Source of the DNA: RGIG4576 sp964613095
GTDB lineage: Bacteria; Bacteroidota; Bacteroidia; Bacteroidales; Muribaculaceae
Length of the DNA: 11,557 nucleotides
Assembly (NCBI GenBank): GCA_964613095.1
Contig: CAZTFX010000072.1
Span: 1 to 11,557, forward strand
Direction: 5' to 3'
In this document: positions 1 through 6,527 of the stretch, in pieces
How the letters are laid out: each line of letters opens with the position of its first letter
Numbering within the stretch: position 1 is the first letter of the stretch
Notes under the pieces: model-generated
Database searches by the model: none
The model's input: the letters and a program-made list of their open reading frames with translations, nothing else
Told to the model about the DNA's origin: nothing
Position numbers and translations under genes: made by a program

Positions 1-94
1 GGAATTTTGCTTGTTTCTAAATCGTTACCTGTCGTAAATTCAAATTCTGTAAATCGTTTATTCTCAGCGAGAAAGAAGAAACACTATGACTCTT

Positions 95-599
95 TTAGTG
101 GAAGGTTATTTTCTTCTTAATCCCAGCCCCGGCAATCCATTGTTTGAGTGGGTAGTGTGTCATTGCACGGGTGAGTCCTTTGAATACCAATCCTTTGCCC
201 CATTCGCCACATAGCTCCAATGCTTCGTGGCTGATGGGCAGTGTCGCTTCTGTCTCGGTTTTCTCGGTACAGATGCGGATATAGTAGCCTTGGTCGGGTC
301 CCATCTCAAAGTCACTCCACTGCAATTTGAGTATATCGCTGATGCGAAGTCCTGTCATACAGGCAAAGAGCGATGCCTGCTTCAATACAGGAATACGGCA
401 AGGGGTAGCTGCAAGCAGCTTTACCTCATCAAGTGTCAGGTACTCTTTTTTGACCTCTTTCCACTCAATCTTTTCGAGGAAGTCGTTGATATTCTCTCGT
501 AGCATATTCTCTTTGTAGGCAATCTTCAACAAGGCTCGGAATGTTGAGTAGTAGCCAGCAGCTGAATTTCTTGAAAAACTTCAACAAGAAATCAACCAA
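95..599 (-). pseudogene. Tyrosine recombinase (integrase) remnant, truncated and frameshifted
   Basis: This is the middle of a Bacteroidetes-type phage/transposon integrase, an enzyme that would cut and rejoin DNA at att sites. The longest intact stretch (532 down to 95) carries the end of the core-binding domain and the start of the catalytic domain. Visible catalytic residues are the first Arg in GLRISDILKLQW, the beta-hairpin Lys in KTETEATLPIS, and the His of ITFH, which would begin the HxxR motif. A TAA follows that His at once, so the second Arg, the second His/Trp and the Tyr nucleophile are missing. Homology continues upstream of the first Met: the same frame reads SRNSAAGYYSTFRALLKIA, so 532 is not the true start. 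Further upstream the core-binding sequence VDFLLKFF moves to another frame at a run of five T, and that frame is closed by a stop at 600-602. The gene is therefore decayed at both ends and cannot make an active recombinase. It lies downstream of mnmE, a known type of integration site. Confidence 0.85.
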
Positions 600-692
600 C
601 TATGACACCACCAAAGATAGAGAATTCTGCGTAGGCAACAAATAAATCATATTTTTTTATTGCCCTACTTCTATTGAATAATAAAATCTGTG

Positions 693-1226
693 TTAAAACC
701 CATAGAGATCACCATATCCGTTTCGTAGTGCAGACATAATATTTGATTCTTCATCTATTACAGAAGAATCTCTAAATTTTCTATTTTCTTTACCATCGGT
801 TTCCAAAGTCTTGATCTCGATCTCTAATTGTTGCTCTTTTGTTAACTTTCTCCAATTAATATACCAGTCATATAGTTTTAAGAAGTTGGTTTCGCTATAG
901 AAGTCTACTTTGGGTTTTGTGATGGAATTTTCGTTCTCATTTATGTAATTGAAGAACTGTATTTTTACTAGTTGTCCCATTTTGTCAATATTAATAGAAT
1001 TCTTTAGAAAGAGATTTTTAAGAAGCATTTTTTGATCAGTTACTTTCTTATTTAGAATTTCCAATTCCTTCATTTCTGTAGATTGAAAGTATTCTTTTAT
1101 AAAAGAGAAATCAGCTTCAGATACATTGTCATTTGCCTGAAGTTCGGGGAGTCTCAAAAATCTCATTTCTTGATTTAGAGATGTTAAACCGATATTAAGT
1201 TCTCGTAAAATTTGTATAACTCTCAT
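693..1226 (-). CDS. Hypothetical protein with IF-2 N-terminal-like domain
   Basis: The gene encodes 177 residues, and I cannot name a characterised family for the whole protein. Residues 1 to about 47 (VIQILRELNIGLTSLNQE..., then SEADFSFIKEYF) resemble the small helical N-terminal domain of bacterial translation initiation factor IF-2 (pattern R-L-N-K-V-x-R-E-L-N-V-G). In Bacteroidetes this domain also occurs at the front of unrelated hypothetical proteins. Residues 50-75 form a charged, probably coiled segment. The middle is rich in Lys, Asn and aromatic residues, and the C-terminus ends in ALRNGYGDLYGF after an acidic linker. There is no signal peptide or membrane segment, so it is probably cytoplasmic. 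It starts 48 bases after the mnmE stop on the same strand and could be read through from mnmE; I see no good promoter box of its own. It is visibly more AT-rich than mnmE and sits between mnmE and an integrase remnant, which suggests horizontal acquisition. The open frame is certain and the function is unknown. Confidence 0.75.
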   Translation of the reverse strand: MRVIQILRELNIGLTSLNQEMRFLRLPELQANDNVSEADFSFIKEYFQSTEMKELEILNKKVTDQKMLLKNLFLKNSINIDKMGQLVKIQFFNYINENENSITKPKVDFYSETNFLKLYDWYINWRKLTKEQQLEIEIKTLETDGKENRKFRDSSVIDEESNIMSALRNGYGDLYGF

Positions 1227-1274
1227 GTCTAATAATATTTTTATCTTTAATTATCTACTGTTGTTTACAACAAA

Positions 1275-2678
1275 TTACTTTCCGATGCAGAAGCGGGAGA
1301 AGATGGAGCCGAGGATTTCGTCGGTGCTGATTTCGCCGGTAATTTCGCCAAGATAGTGCATACACTCGCGAATGTCTTGGCTTACGAAGTCTCCACTTAT
1401 GTCCATTTGTAATCCGTCAATAGCTCTGGTTATAGCTTCGCTTGCGCGCGTTAGGGCTTCGTAGTGGCGTGCGTTGGTCACAATCACTTCGTTGGCATTG
1501 TCTGTGTCGGGAAGTGCTGCGCATTTTACCAAAGTGTTCTCCAAATCGTTCATACCGAGTACGTTTTTAGCCGAAATGTATGCTATTGTACAACGTTTGT
1601 CCACGAGGCTTTGCATAAATTCTGTTATTTCGTGCTTGCGAGTATCATCGAGGGTGTCAATTTTATTAACAATAGTTATAAGAGTTTTGCCTTCACTGTC
1701 GGAGAGAATACGTTGGCTTAGTTCTGTTATTTTCTCGAAAGGAGTGTTTGCATCTATCACCCACAGTACGATTTGTGCCTCGTTTAGCTTCTTGAAAGTA
1801 CGTTCAATACCCATCGATTCGATGGTGTCATCGGTTTCTCGTATTCCTGCTGTGTCAATGAATCTAAACAATGTACCGCCTATGGTTATTGTGTCTTCTA
1901 TCACGTCGCGTGTGGTGCCGTGTATGTCGCTCACCAAAGCTCTTTCATCTCGTAGAAGATAATTAAGCAGTGTAGATTTACCGGCATTGGTTTCGCCCAC
2001 AATGGCACAAGGAATGCCGTTTTTTATGGCGTTCCCCATAGCAAAAGAGCCTGCAAGGCTGTCTACTTTTTCTTTGATGTGTGTTGCAAGTTCAAGTAGG
2101 CGTGTACGGTCGGCAAACTCTACATCTTCTTCGGTGAAATCGAGTTCCAATTCAATAAGAGAAACGAATTCTAGCAGTTTTTCTCTCAGTGTAGAAAGTT
2201 CTAGGCTGAAAGCTCCTCGCATTTGGTTGAGTGCAATGCGATGCGCTGCGCGTGATGATGAGGCTATTAGGTCGGCAACGGCTTCGGCTTGCGATAGGTC
2301 CATGCGTCCGTTAGTGTAAGCTCTTCTAGTAAACTCACCCCCTTCGGCTGGACGGCAACCGCATGCTATCAGCGTGTTTACTATTTGTTGCTGTATCCAT
2401 GTAGAACCATGACATGCTATCTCAATCACGTCTTCGCCTGTGAATGAGTGTGGATTGCGGAAAAAAGTAAGCACCACTTCGTCAAGAATTGAATTGTTTA
2501 TGTCAATGATACGCCCGAAATGAGCCGTATGGCTTTTCATTGTTGAAATATCGGCTCCTCGCCAACATTTAGTTACACATTCAATCGCTTGTTTGCCACT
2601 TACTCTTATTACAGCTATTCCTCCAACTCCGGGAGCTGTAGAAATAGCGCAAATTGTATCTTCAAGTTGATTAATCAT
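1275..2678 (-). CDS. mnmE: tRNA uridine-5-carboxymethylaminomethyl(34) synthesis GTPase MnmE
   Basis: MnmE (TrmE/ThdF) is a GTPase that works with MnmG to place a carboxymethylaminomethyl group on wobble uridine 34 of certain tRNAs, using a methylene-folate carbon; it acts in the cytoplasm as a dimer. At 467 residues it has the usual length. The N-terminal folate-binding domain opens with DTICAISTAPGVGGIAVIRVSG (residues 7-28). The GTPase domain, inserted in a helical domain, shows G1 GETNAGKS (228-235), G2 GTTRD (254-258), G3 DTAG (275-278), G4 NKID (338-341) and G5 SAK (369-371). The protein ends in the family signature FCIGK with the conserved Cys464. The G1 loop reads ETNAGKS where many proteobacterial enzymes have PNVGKS. 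The start at 2678 gives the canonical N-terminus, and a -7 promoter box lies about 24 bases upstream. It is transcribed away from the DUF21-CBS gene. The last 18 bases of the gene correspond to the place where the SGI1 island integrates in enterobacteria. Confidence 0.98.
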   Translation of the reverse strand: MINQLEDTICAISTAPGVGGIAVIRVSGKQAIECVTKCWRGADISTMKSHTAHFGRIIDINNSILDEVVLTFFRNPHSFTGEDVIEIACHGSTWIQQQIVNTLIACGCRPAEGGEFTRRAYTNGRMDLSQAEAVADLIASSSRAAHRIALNQMRGAFSLELSTLREKLLEFVSLIELELDFTEEDVEFADRTRLLELATHIKEKVDSLAGSFAMGNAIKNGIPCAIVGETNAGKSTLLNYLLRDERALVSDIHGTTRDVIEDTITIGGTLFRFIDTAGIRETDDTIESMGIERTFKKLNEAQIVLWVIDANTPFEKITELSQRILSDSEGKTLITIVNKIDTLDDTRKHEITEFMQSLVDKRCTIAYISAKNVLGMNDLENTLVKCAALPDTDNANEVIVTNARHYEALTRASEAITRAIDGLQMDISGDFVSQDIRECMHYLGEITGEISTDEILGSIFSRFCIGK

Positions 2679-2701
2679 GCCGATTCTAATTTATTATTTT
2701 G

Positions 2702-2709
2702 CAAAAATA
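2702..2709 (-). promoter_or_regulatory. Bacteroidota -7 promoter box for mnmE
   Basis: On the minus strand this reads TATTTTTG, a full match to the Bacteroides -7 consensus TAnnTTTG. It lies 24 bases upstream of the mnmE start codon, which implies a very short leader. I do not see a convincing TTTG -33 element at the expected distance. Confidence 0.5.
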
Positions 2710-2732
2710 CACAGAATTCGGTGAAAATAGAT

Positions 2733-2740
2733 TACTTTTG
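2733..2740 (+). promoter_or_regulatory. Bacteroidota -7 promoter box for the DUF21-CBS gene
   Basis: TACTTTTG matches the TAnnTTTG consensus and lies 39 bases before the start codon at 2779. Together with the mnmE box on the other strand, 23 bases away, it makes a compact divergent promoter. The -33 element is not clear. Confidence 0.5.
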
Positions 2741-2778
2741 TAAGTATAAAAATAGTAAGATCTGTAAAATATAGCCTT

Positions 2779-3432
2779 ATGAGTGAAATTTTCATAATAG
2801 TTGGATTAATATTGCTCAATGGAGCATTTTCTATGGCTGAGATATCTCTTATATCGGCAAGAAAATCCAATTTAGCTACGGCGGCCAAGCGAGGTAACCG
2901 TGCGGCACAGGTTGCATTAAAACTTCGAGAAGAACCCGATAGGTTTCTGTCAACGGTTCAAATAGGAATCACTTTAATAGGAATTCTCACCGGTATTTAT
3001 TCCGGCAATAAAATAGCGATTATTTTTTCAGAATGGCTTGCCGGTATGGGAATAAATGCAGGCTATGCATCGGAAATAGCACAAATTCTTATAGTGGTGA
3101 TAGTTACATATTTGACTTTAGTGTTTGGCGAATTGCTTCCTAAACGTATAGGCATGAGTAATGCAGAAAGTGTCGCAATGCTTGTGGCTCGTCCTATGAA
3201 ATGGATCTCTATGATTGCAGCTCCTTTTGTGTGGTTGTTATCGCGGAGTACAGCCGCTTTATTTACACTTTTAGGTTTGAAAGAAAAAACAAGTAAAGTA
3301 ACCGAAGATGAAATCATTTCAATAGTAAACGAAGGAAAAGAAGATGGAGCTGTACAGGAAGTTGAGCAGGATATAGTGGAACGAGTTTTTCTCATAGGAG
3401 ATTTGAAAATCGATAATGACACATCGTCGTGA
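2779..3432 (+). CDS. CNNM/CorC-type transporter, N-terminal DUF21 membrane half (frame-disrupted)
   Basis: This frame encodes the membrane half of a hemolysin C/CNNM-family protein; members of the family have been linked to magnesium and cobalt efflux. It has 217 residues. The DUF21 domain shows hydrophobic segments near residues 2-22, 57-76, 100-118 and 138-165, the N-terminal signature LNGAFSMAEISLISARKS (13-30), and the conserved GELLPKRIG (117-125). A cytoplasmic linker leads to VERVFLIGDLK (190-200). Full-length relatives continue there into the CBS pair with a sequence like SIMTHR. Here the frame instead reads DNDTSS and stops at 3430-3432. The missing part lies in the +1 frame from 3416. 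A deletion of two or five bases near 3408-3411 would explain this. The product would be a truncated integral membrane protein with no CBS or CorC/HlyC domains unless frameshifting or joint assembly restores it. Confidence 0.85.
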   Translation: MSEIFIIVGLILLNGAFSMAEISLISARKSNLATAAKRGNRAAQVALKLREEPDRFLSTVQIGITLIGILTGIYSGNKIAIIFSEWLAGMGINAGYASEIAQILIVVIVTYLTLVFGELLPKRIGMSNAESVAMLVARPMKWISMIAAPFVWLLSRSTAALFTLLGLKEKTSKVTEDEIISIVNEGKEDGAVQEVEQDIVERVFLIGDLKIDNDTSS

Positions 3433-4054
3433 ATTTATATGGCTTGAGGCAAGTATGACAGCACAAGAGGTGCGAAATGTTCTTAAACAAGATTTGTATG
3501 AACTCTATCCTGTTGTAGATGGTAATCTGGATAACATTTTAGGTGTGGTCACATTGAAAGATTTGGTTTTAACACTTAATCGTCCCGACTTTTCATTAAA
3601 ACATATTGTACAAGAACCTAAATATTTCTATTGCAATATGGATGTGTATAAGGTACTTGAGAGAATGAAAGAAGAAGGGGTGAGTCGTGGGCTTGTGTGT
3701 GACGAGTTCGGTTCGTGTGTAGGAATTGTTACTCTTAAAGATATGATGATGGCACTTGTTGGAACCGTAAATGACGGCGAAACAGAACCTCAAAACATCG
3801 TAAAGCGAAAAGGTAAGGAGGAATGGATTGTGGACGGACAATGTGCAATACACGATTTTCTTATGTATTTCGATAGCGAAGATTTATATGAAAATGAAGA
3901 CTATACAACGGTAGCGGGACTTTGTCTAGCTCAATTGAATCATATACCGCATGTTGGTGAAAGTTTTAAGTGGCACATGTTCACATTTGAGGTGAGTGAT
4001 ATGGATGGAGTTAGAATTGATAAATTCATTGTATCTTTTTGTGATAAAGATTAA
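3416..4054 (+). CDS. CNNM/CorC-type transporter, C-terminal CBS-pair and CorC_HlyC half (frame-disrupted)
   Basis: This 212-residue frame is the cytoplasmic half of the same transporter. The first CBS motif covers about residues 1-55 (MTHRREFIWLEASM..., then ILGVVTLKDLV). The second covers about 62-117 (RGLVCDEFGS, then VGIVTLKDMM). The CorC_HlyC transporter-associated domain covers about 130-210 (WIVDGQCAIHDF, then VGESFKWHMFTFEVSDMDG). The sequence is well kept and has no further stop, so the break is recent, functional or a sequencing error. The ATG at 3416 is the Met of the conserved SIMTHR motif inside the normal protein, not a natural family start. The three codons before it (K-S-I) fit the family, and a TGA precedes them. 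It overlaps the upstream frame by 17 bases, so translational coupling as a separate soluble protein is possible but unproven. Confidence 0.8.
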   Translation: MTHRREFIWLEASMTAQEVRNVLKQDLYELYPVVDGNLDNILGVVTLKDLVLTLNRPDFSLKHIVQEPKYFYCNMDVYKVLERMKEEGVSRGLVCDEFGSCVGIVTLKDMMMALVGTVNDGETEPQNIVKRKGKEEWIVDGQCAIHDFLMYFDSEDLYENEDYTTVAGLCLAQLNHIPHVGESFKWHMFTFEVSDMDGVRIDKFIVSFCDKD

Positions 4055-4101
4055 GAATTCATTTTTATGGTGGTTTATAATACCGGTTTACTAAATCTAT
4101 A

Positions 4102-4131
4102 AATAAAGCCCTCTTTCTTGAAGGCTTTATT
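4102..4131. terminator. Bidirectional intrinsic terminator
   Basis: AATAAAGCC (4102-4110) pairs perfectly with GGCTTTATT (4123-4131) around a 12-base loop. It lies between the convergent ends of the CBS-domain frame (4054) and the secreted-protein gene (4143). The A-rich and T-rich arm ends serve as weak U-tracts in both directions. Confidence 0.75.
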
Positions 4132-4142
4132 GTGTTGAAAGT

Positions 4143-5048
4143 TTAATATGAACTGCCGAAGGAAAGTGTGGTATAGTATCGTCCACTCTCAGGATAAAAC
4201 TCTAAAGTTACCATTCCTTGACTGTTTCCGCCATACCATATACATTCATATCCGCCACCGACAAGTGTTCGCATACTGATGGGACTACCGTAGGTATTTC
4301 TTAAAGTTAGATATACACTATTGTATCGATTTGTATCGTAGTGACGACTCGAATAAACAAATTGGGCATTTGCGAGACGTCCTGAGACATAGTTAAGCAT
4401 AACATCATCCCAATTATAATTATATTGAGGTACATTTCTCAGATATATAATATCATCAGTATATCCGTCTATTGTAAAATTTTGACTATAAAGATAATCA
4501 AGCGTTGCATTGTAAATACATCCAAATGTAAGTCCTAAAATTCCATTGATTATAGGTGCGTTATGGTTAGGTCTCCAGTGTGGAGGTGGTGCTATGTGAG
4601 GAATCGGACGATATTTGGGGCGGTGTGGACGTGCCGGAGGAGCCATGTAACCATTCCATTTCGGATGATGGTTGTAATGATTACTATGGTGTGGCTTGGA
4701 GTGTGGTTGTTGTTTGTGGTGTCCCAAAAAGTTTCCTTTGTTTGGCTTTTGGTGTCCTTGATTGTACCTGTTGTCACTTGGGCGACCATGGTTATCATTT
4801 GGTCGTTGGTTGTTTGGCTTTTTATTTATATTTGGTTGTTTCTTATTGTTATTACGATTTATATTGCTATGATTATTGGAACTTGGACGACGTCCTTGAT
4901 TACTGCGACTATTGGTACGGCTCTCGTTACGTTGTTCTGAACGAGTAGCACTTCTTCTGTTGGTTTGAGCTTCTATCGGTAGGGAAATGAATATTGATAG
5001 AGCTATTGCTGTACCTGTAATAATGCCGGTTAAATTAAAATTTCTCAT
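4143..5048 (-). CDS. Secreted low-complexity N/H/P/R-rich hypothetical protein
   Basis: I do not recognise a named family. The 301-residue product begins with a signal peptide (MRNF, a hydrophobic stretch at about residues 6-26, then IEAQ as a likely cleavage site), so it is exported to the periplasm or beyond. Residues about 29-110 are low complexity, dominated by Asn, Arg, Ser, Gln and Lys. Residues about 110-165 are rich in His and Pro (GHHKQQPHSKPHH, APPPHWRP). The C-terminal 135 residues form an ordered-looking domain rich in Tyr, Gly and Asn with beta-strand character (YNWDDVMLNYVSGRLANAQF, then TLVGGGYECIWYGG and TLEFYPESGRYYTTLSFG). The basic, His-rich part could bind metal or an anionic surface, but that is inference. 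The start at 5048 is chosen because the signal peptide follows at once. The gene has its own 277-base upstream region with palindromes and shares a terminator with the convergent gene. Confidence 0.85.
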   Translation of the reverse strand: MRNFNLTGIITGTAIALSIFISLPIEAQTNRRSATRSEQRNESRTNSRSNQGRRPSSNNHSNINRNNNKKQPNINKKPNNQRPNDNHGRPSDNRYNQGHQKPNKGNFLGHHKQQPHSKPHHSNHYNHHPKWNGYMAPPARPHRPKYRPIPHIAPPPHWRPNHNAPIINGILGLTFGCIYNATLDYLYSQNFTIDGYTDDIIYLRNVPQYNYNWDDVMLNYVSGRLANAQFVYSSRHYDTNRYNSVYLTLRNTYGSPISMRTLVGGGYECIWYGGNSQGMVTLEFYPESGRYYTTLSFGSSY

Positions 5049-5135
5049 AATGTTACTATTTAATGATTAGTAAACGTTGTTTTGTGAATAAGACGGTATA
5101 ATATGTATAAAGTTTAACTGTAGGTTGTGAAAATA

Positions 5136-5162
5136 CCTAAAAATAGGAAATATTTCCATTTT
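5136..5162. repeat. Nested inverted repeats in the divergent intergenic region
   Basis: GGAAATATTTCC (5146-5157) is a perfect 12-base palindrome. It extends outward with AAAAT (5140-5144) and ATTTT (5158-5162) if one base, A5145, is bulged. A second inverted repeat, CCTA (5136-5139) with TAGG (5144-5147), shares the GG, so the two pairings exclude each other. The site lies in the 277-base gap between the secreted-protein gene and tsaE, about 90 bases upstream of the former, where an operator would be plausible. No regulator is identified. The rest of the gap (5049-5325) is AT-rich and shows no gene. Confidence 0.45.
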
Positions 5163-5290
5163 AACAGTACTTTCTTTGTTATTATATTGTAATATATGTG
5201 GAGAAAAACTTTGATTCTTGAATATAATACAAGTATTTTAATGGAAATTAAAATTTGAATGGATTCTTAAGATTTGTATAAGATTTTGCG

Positions 5291-5298
5291 TATCTTCG
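5291..5298 (+). promoter_or_regulatory. Bacteroidota -7 promoter box for the tsaE operon
   Basis: TATCTTCG is a one-base variant of TAnnTTTG and lies 27 bases before the tsaE start. A TTTG at 5273-5276 could be the -33 element, but the 14-base spacing is shorter than usual. Confidence 0.45.
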
Positions 5299-5325
5299 CA
5301 GTATATTAGGTATATAAGTATATTT

Positions 5326-5763
5326 ATGGAAAATAAAATTATTGCAATAAGTTCTTTAGATACGATAAAAGAAGCGGCACATGAATTTATTTCAGTGATG
5401 AGTGATTATACCGTTTTTGCTTTTAATGGAGAAATGGGGGCGGGTAAAACGACTTTTATCAAGGCTTTGTGTGAAGAACTAGGGGTGAATGATATAACAA
5501 ATTCACCATCCTTTGCTATTATAAATGAATATCGCAGTGACACAACGGCTGAATTAATATATCATTTTGATTGCTATCGCCTTGAAAATGAAGCTGAAGC
5601 CGAAGAAATCGGAGTAGAGGACTATTTTTATAGCGGCGCGCTTTGTTTTATTGAATGGTCTGAACGTGTAGTTGATTTGTTACCTGATGATACAGTTGAG
5701 GTAGATGTGGTGGAACAAGAAGATGGAAGTCGAACTGTTACTCTCAAATATCCGGAAGATTAA
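5326..5763 (+). CDS. tsaE: tRNA threonylcarbamoyladenosine biosynthesis ATPase TsaE
   Basis: TsaE is the small ATPase that, with TsaB, TsaD and the threonylcarbamoyl-AMP made by TsaC, completes the t6A37 modification of ANN-decoding tRNAs in the cytoplasm. The 145-residue length is typical. The Walker A motif is GEMGAGKTT (35-43). The family motif SPSFAIINEY follows (60-69), then HFDCYRLEN (80-88) with the conserved Asp, the EEIG segment (93-96), and CFIEWSERVVDLLP (107-120), which includes the conserved E-W. The start codon is the first Met after a -7 promoter box and precedes the expected N-terminal strand. The stop codon TAA shares its last A with the ATG of birA, so the two are translationally coupled. 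Confidence 0.96.
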   Translation: MENKIIAISSLDTIKEAAHEFISVMSDYTVFAFNGEMGAGKTTFIKALCEELGVNDITNSPSFAIINEYRSDTTAELIYHFDCYRLENEAEAEEIGVEDYFYSGALCFIEWSERVVDLLPDDTVEVDVVEQEDGSRTVTLKYPED

Positions 5764-6500
5764 TGCCAAGATATATACTTGTACATAGTACGACATCAAC
5801 CAACTCATATTTAAGCAAGATGGCTATGATGTTGCCAGGAGGGACGGTGATATATACACCGGAACAAACTGCAGGTCGTGGTCAACGAGGAAATTCGTGG
5901 GAATCGGAAGCAGGAAAAAATGTGATTTTTTCAATGCTTTTAAAGACTCCGGCTGTTCCTGTATCAAATCAATTTTATATCAGTGAAGCCGTTTCGCTTG
6001 CAGTTGTTGAGGTGTTGTCGCAGTATGCAGATGGTTTTACTATAAAATGGCCTAATGATATCTATTATAAGGACCTTAAGATATGTGGAATGCTTATTGA
6101 ACATTCTATAATGGGAATGTCTATCAATTATTCTATTTTAGGAGTAGGAATAAATGTAAATCAAAAAAAATTCTTGAGTGATGCGCCTAATCCGGTGTCT
6201 CTTATACAGATTCTAGGATATGAAACTTCTATTCAGGAAGTTTTACATAAAGTATGTGAAGAAATAGAACGTAGATGTTCATTTGAAACTTATAACGATA
6301 CCTCTTTTGAAGCGTTACATAAAGAATATTTATCTCGATTATATCGAAAAGATGGAGAATTGCATAAATTTGAATTACCTGATGGAACTGTCTTTTTGGC
6401 TAAGATTGCCGATGTGGAATCTTCAGGTATGCTTATGCTTGAACGAGAGAATAGCGTGATAGAACGATATGCGTTTAAGGAAGTGGGATTTGTATTATAA
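5763..6500 (+). CDS. birA: Biotin--[acetyl-CoA-carboxylase] ligase (monofunctional BirA)
   Basis: This enzyme makes biotinyl-AMP from biotin and ATP and transfers biotin to a lysine on biotin carboxyl carrier proteins such as those of acetyl-CoA carboxylase. The 245-residue protein shows the biotin/ATP-binding loop GRGQRGNSW (38-46), the central KWPNDIY (95-101) and GVGINVNQ (127-134), followed by a short C-terminal SH3-like domain (about 197-245). The N-terminus starts directly in the catalytic domain (HSTTSTNSYL), with no DNA-binding winged helix, so it is a ligase only and not a biotin-operon repressor. It overlaps the tsaE stop by one base. The LD-carboxypeptidase gene follows after 27 bases and is probably in the same transcript. 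Confidence 0.95.
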   Translation: MPRYILVHSTTSTNSYLSKMAMMLPGGTVIYTPEQTAGRGQRGNSWESEAGKNVIFSMLLKTPAVPVSNQFYISEAVSLAVVEVLSQYADGFTIKWPNDIYYKDLKICGMLIEHSIMGMSINYSILGVGINVNQKKFLSDAPNPVSLIQILGYETSIQEVLHKVCEEIERRCSFETYNDTSFEALHKEYLSRLYRKDGELHKFELPDGTVFLAKIADVESSGMLMLERENSVIERYAFKEVGFVL

Positions 6501-6527
6501 TGATAATTAATAACAACAATTAATAAG

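Noticed and set aside
1..120. Plus-strand frame open from the window edge (ends RLFSS) and a minus-strand frame reading ENKRFTEFEFTTGNDLETSK to the edge
   Set aside because: Either could be the end of a gene outside the window, but both are short, without recognisable motifs, and overlap or abut the decayed integrase, so neither can be supported here.
1474..2319. Plus-strand frames of 110-162 codons opposite mnmE
   Set aside because: They are shadows of a well-supported mnmE gene, with Ser/Val-rich low-information translations and no homology.
2589..2774. Plus-strand 61-codon frame crossing the mnmE start and the divergent promoters
   Set aside because: It overlaps mnmE antisense and the promoter region, is Ser/Tyr/Asn/Lys-rich, and resembles no family.
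4563..4948. Two long plus-strand open frames opposite the secreted-protein gene, with hydrophobic, membrane-like translations
   Set aside because: They are antisense to the Asn/His/Pro-rich coding region. AAT and CAC/CAT codons read backwards give Ile/Val/Met/Trp-rich sequence free of stops. They show no start signal or family motif.
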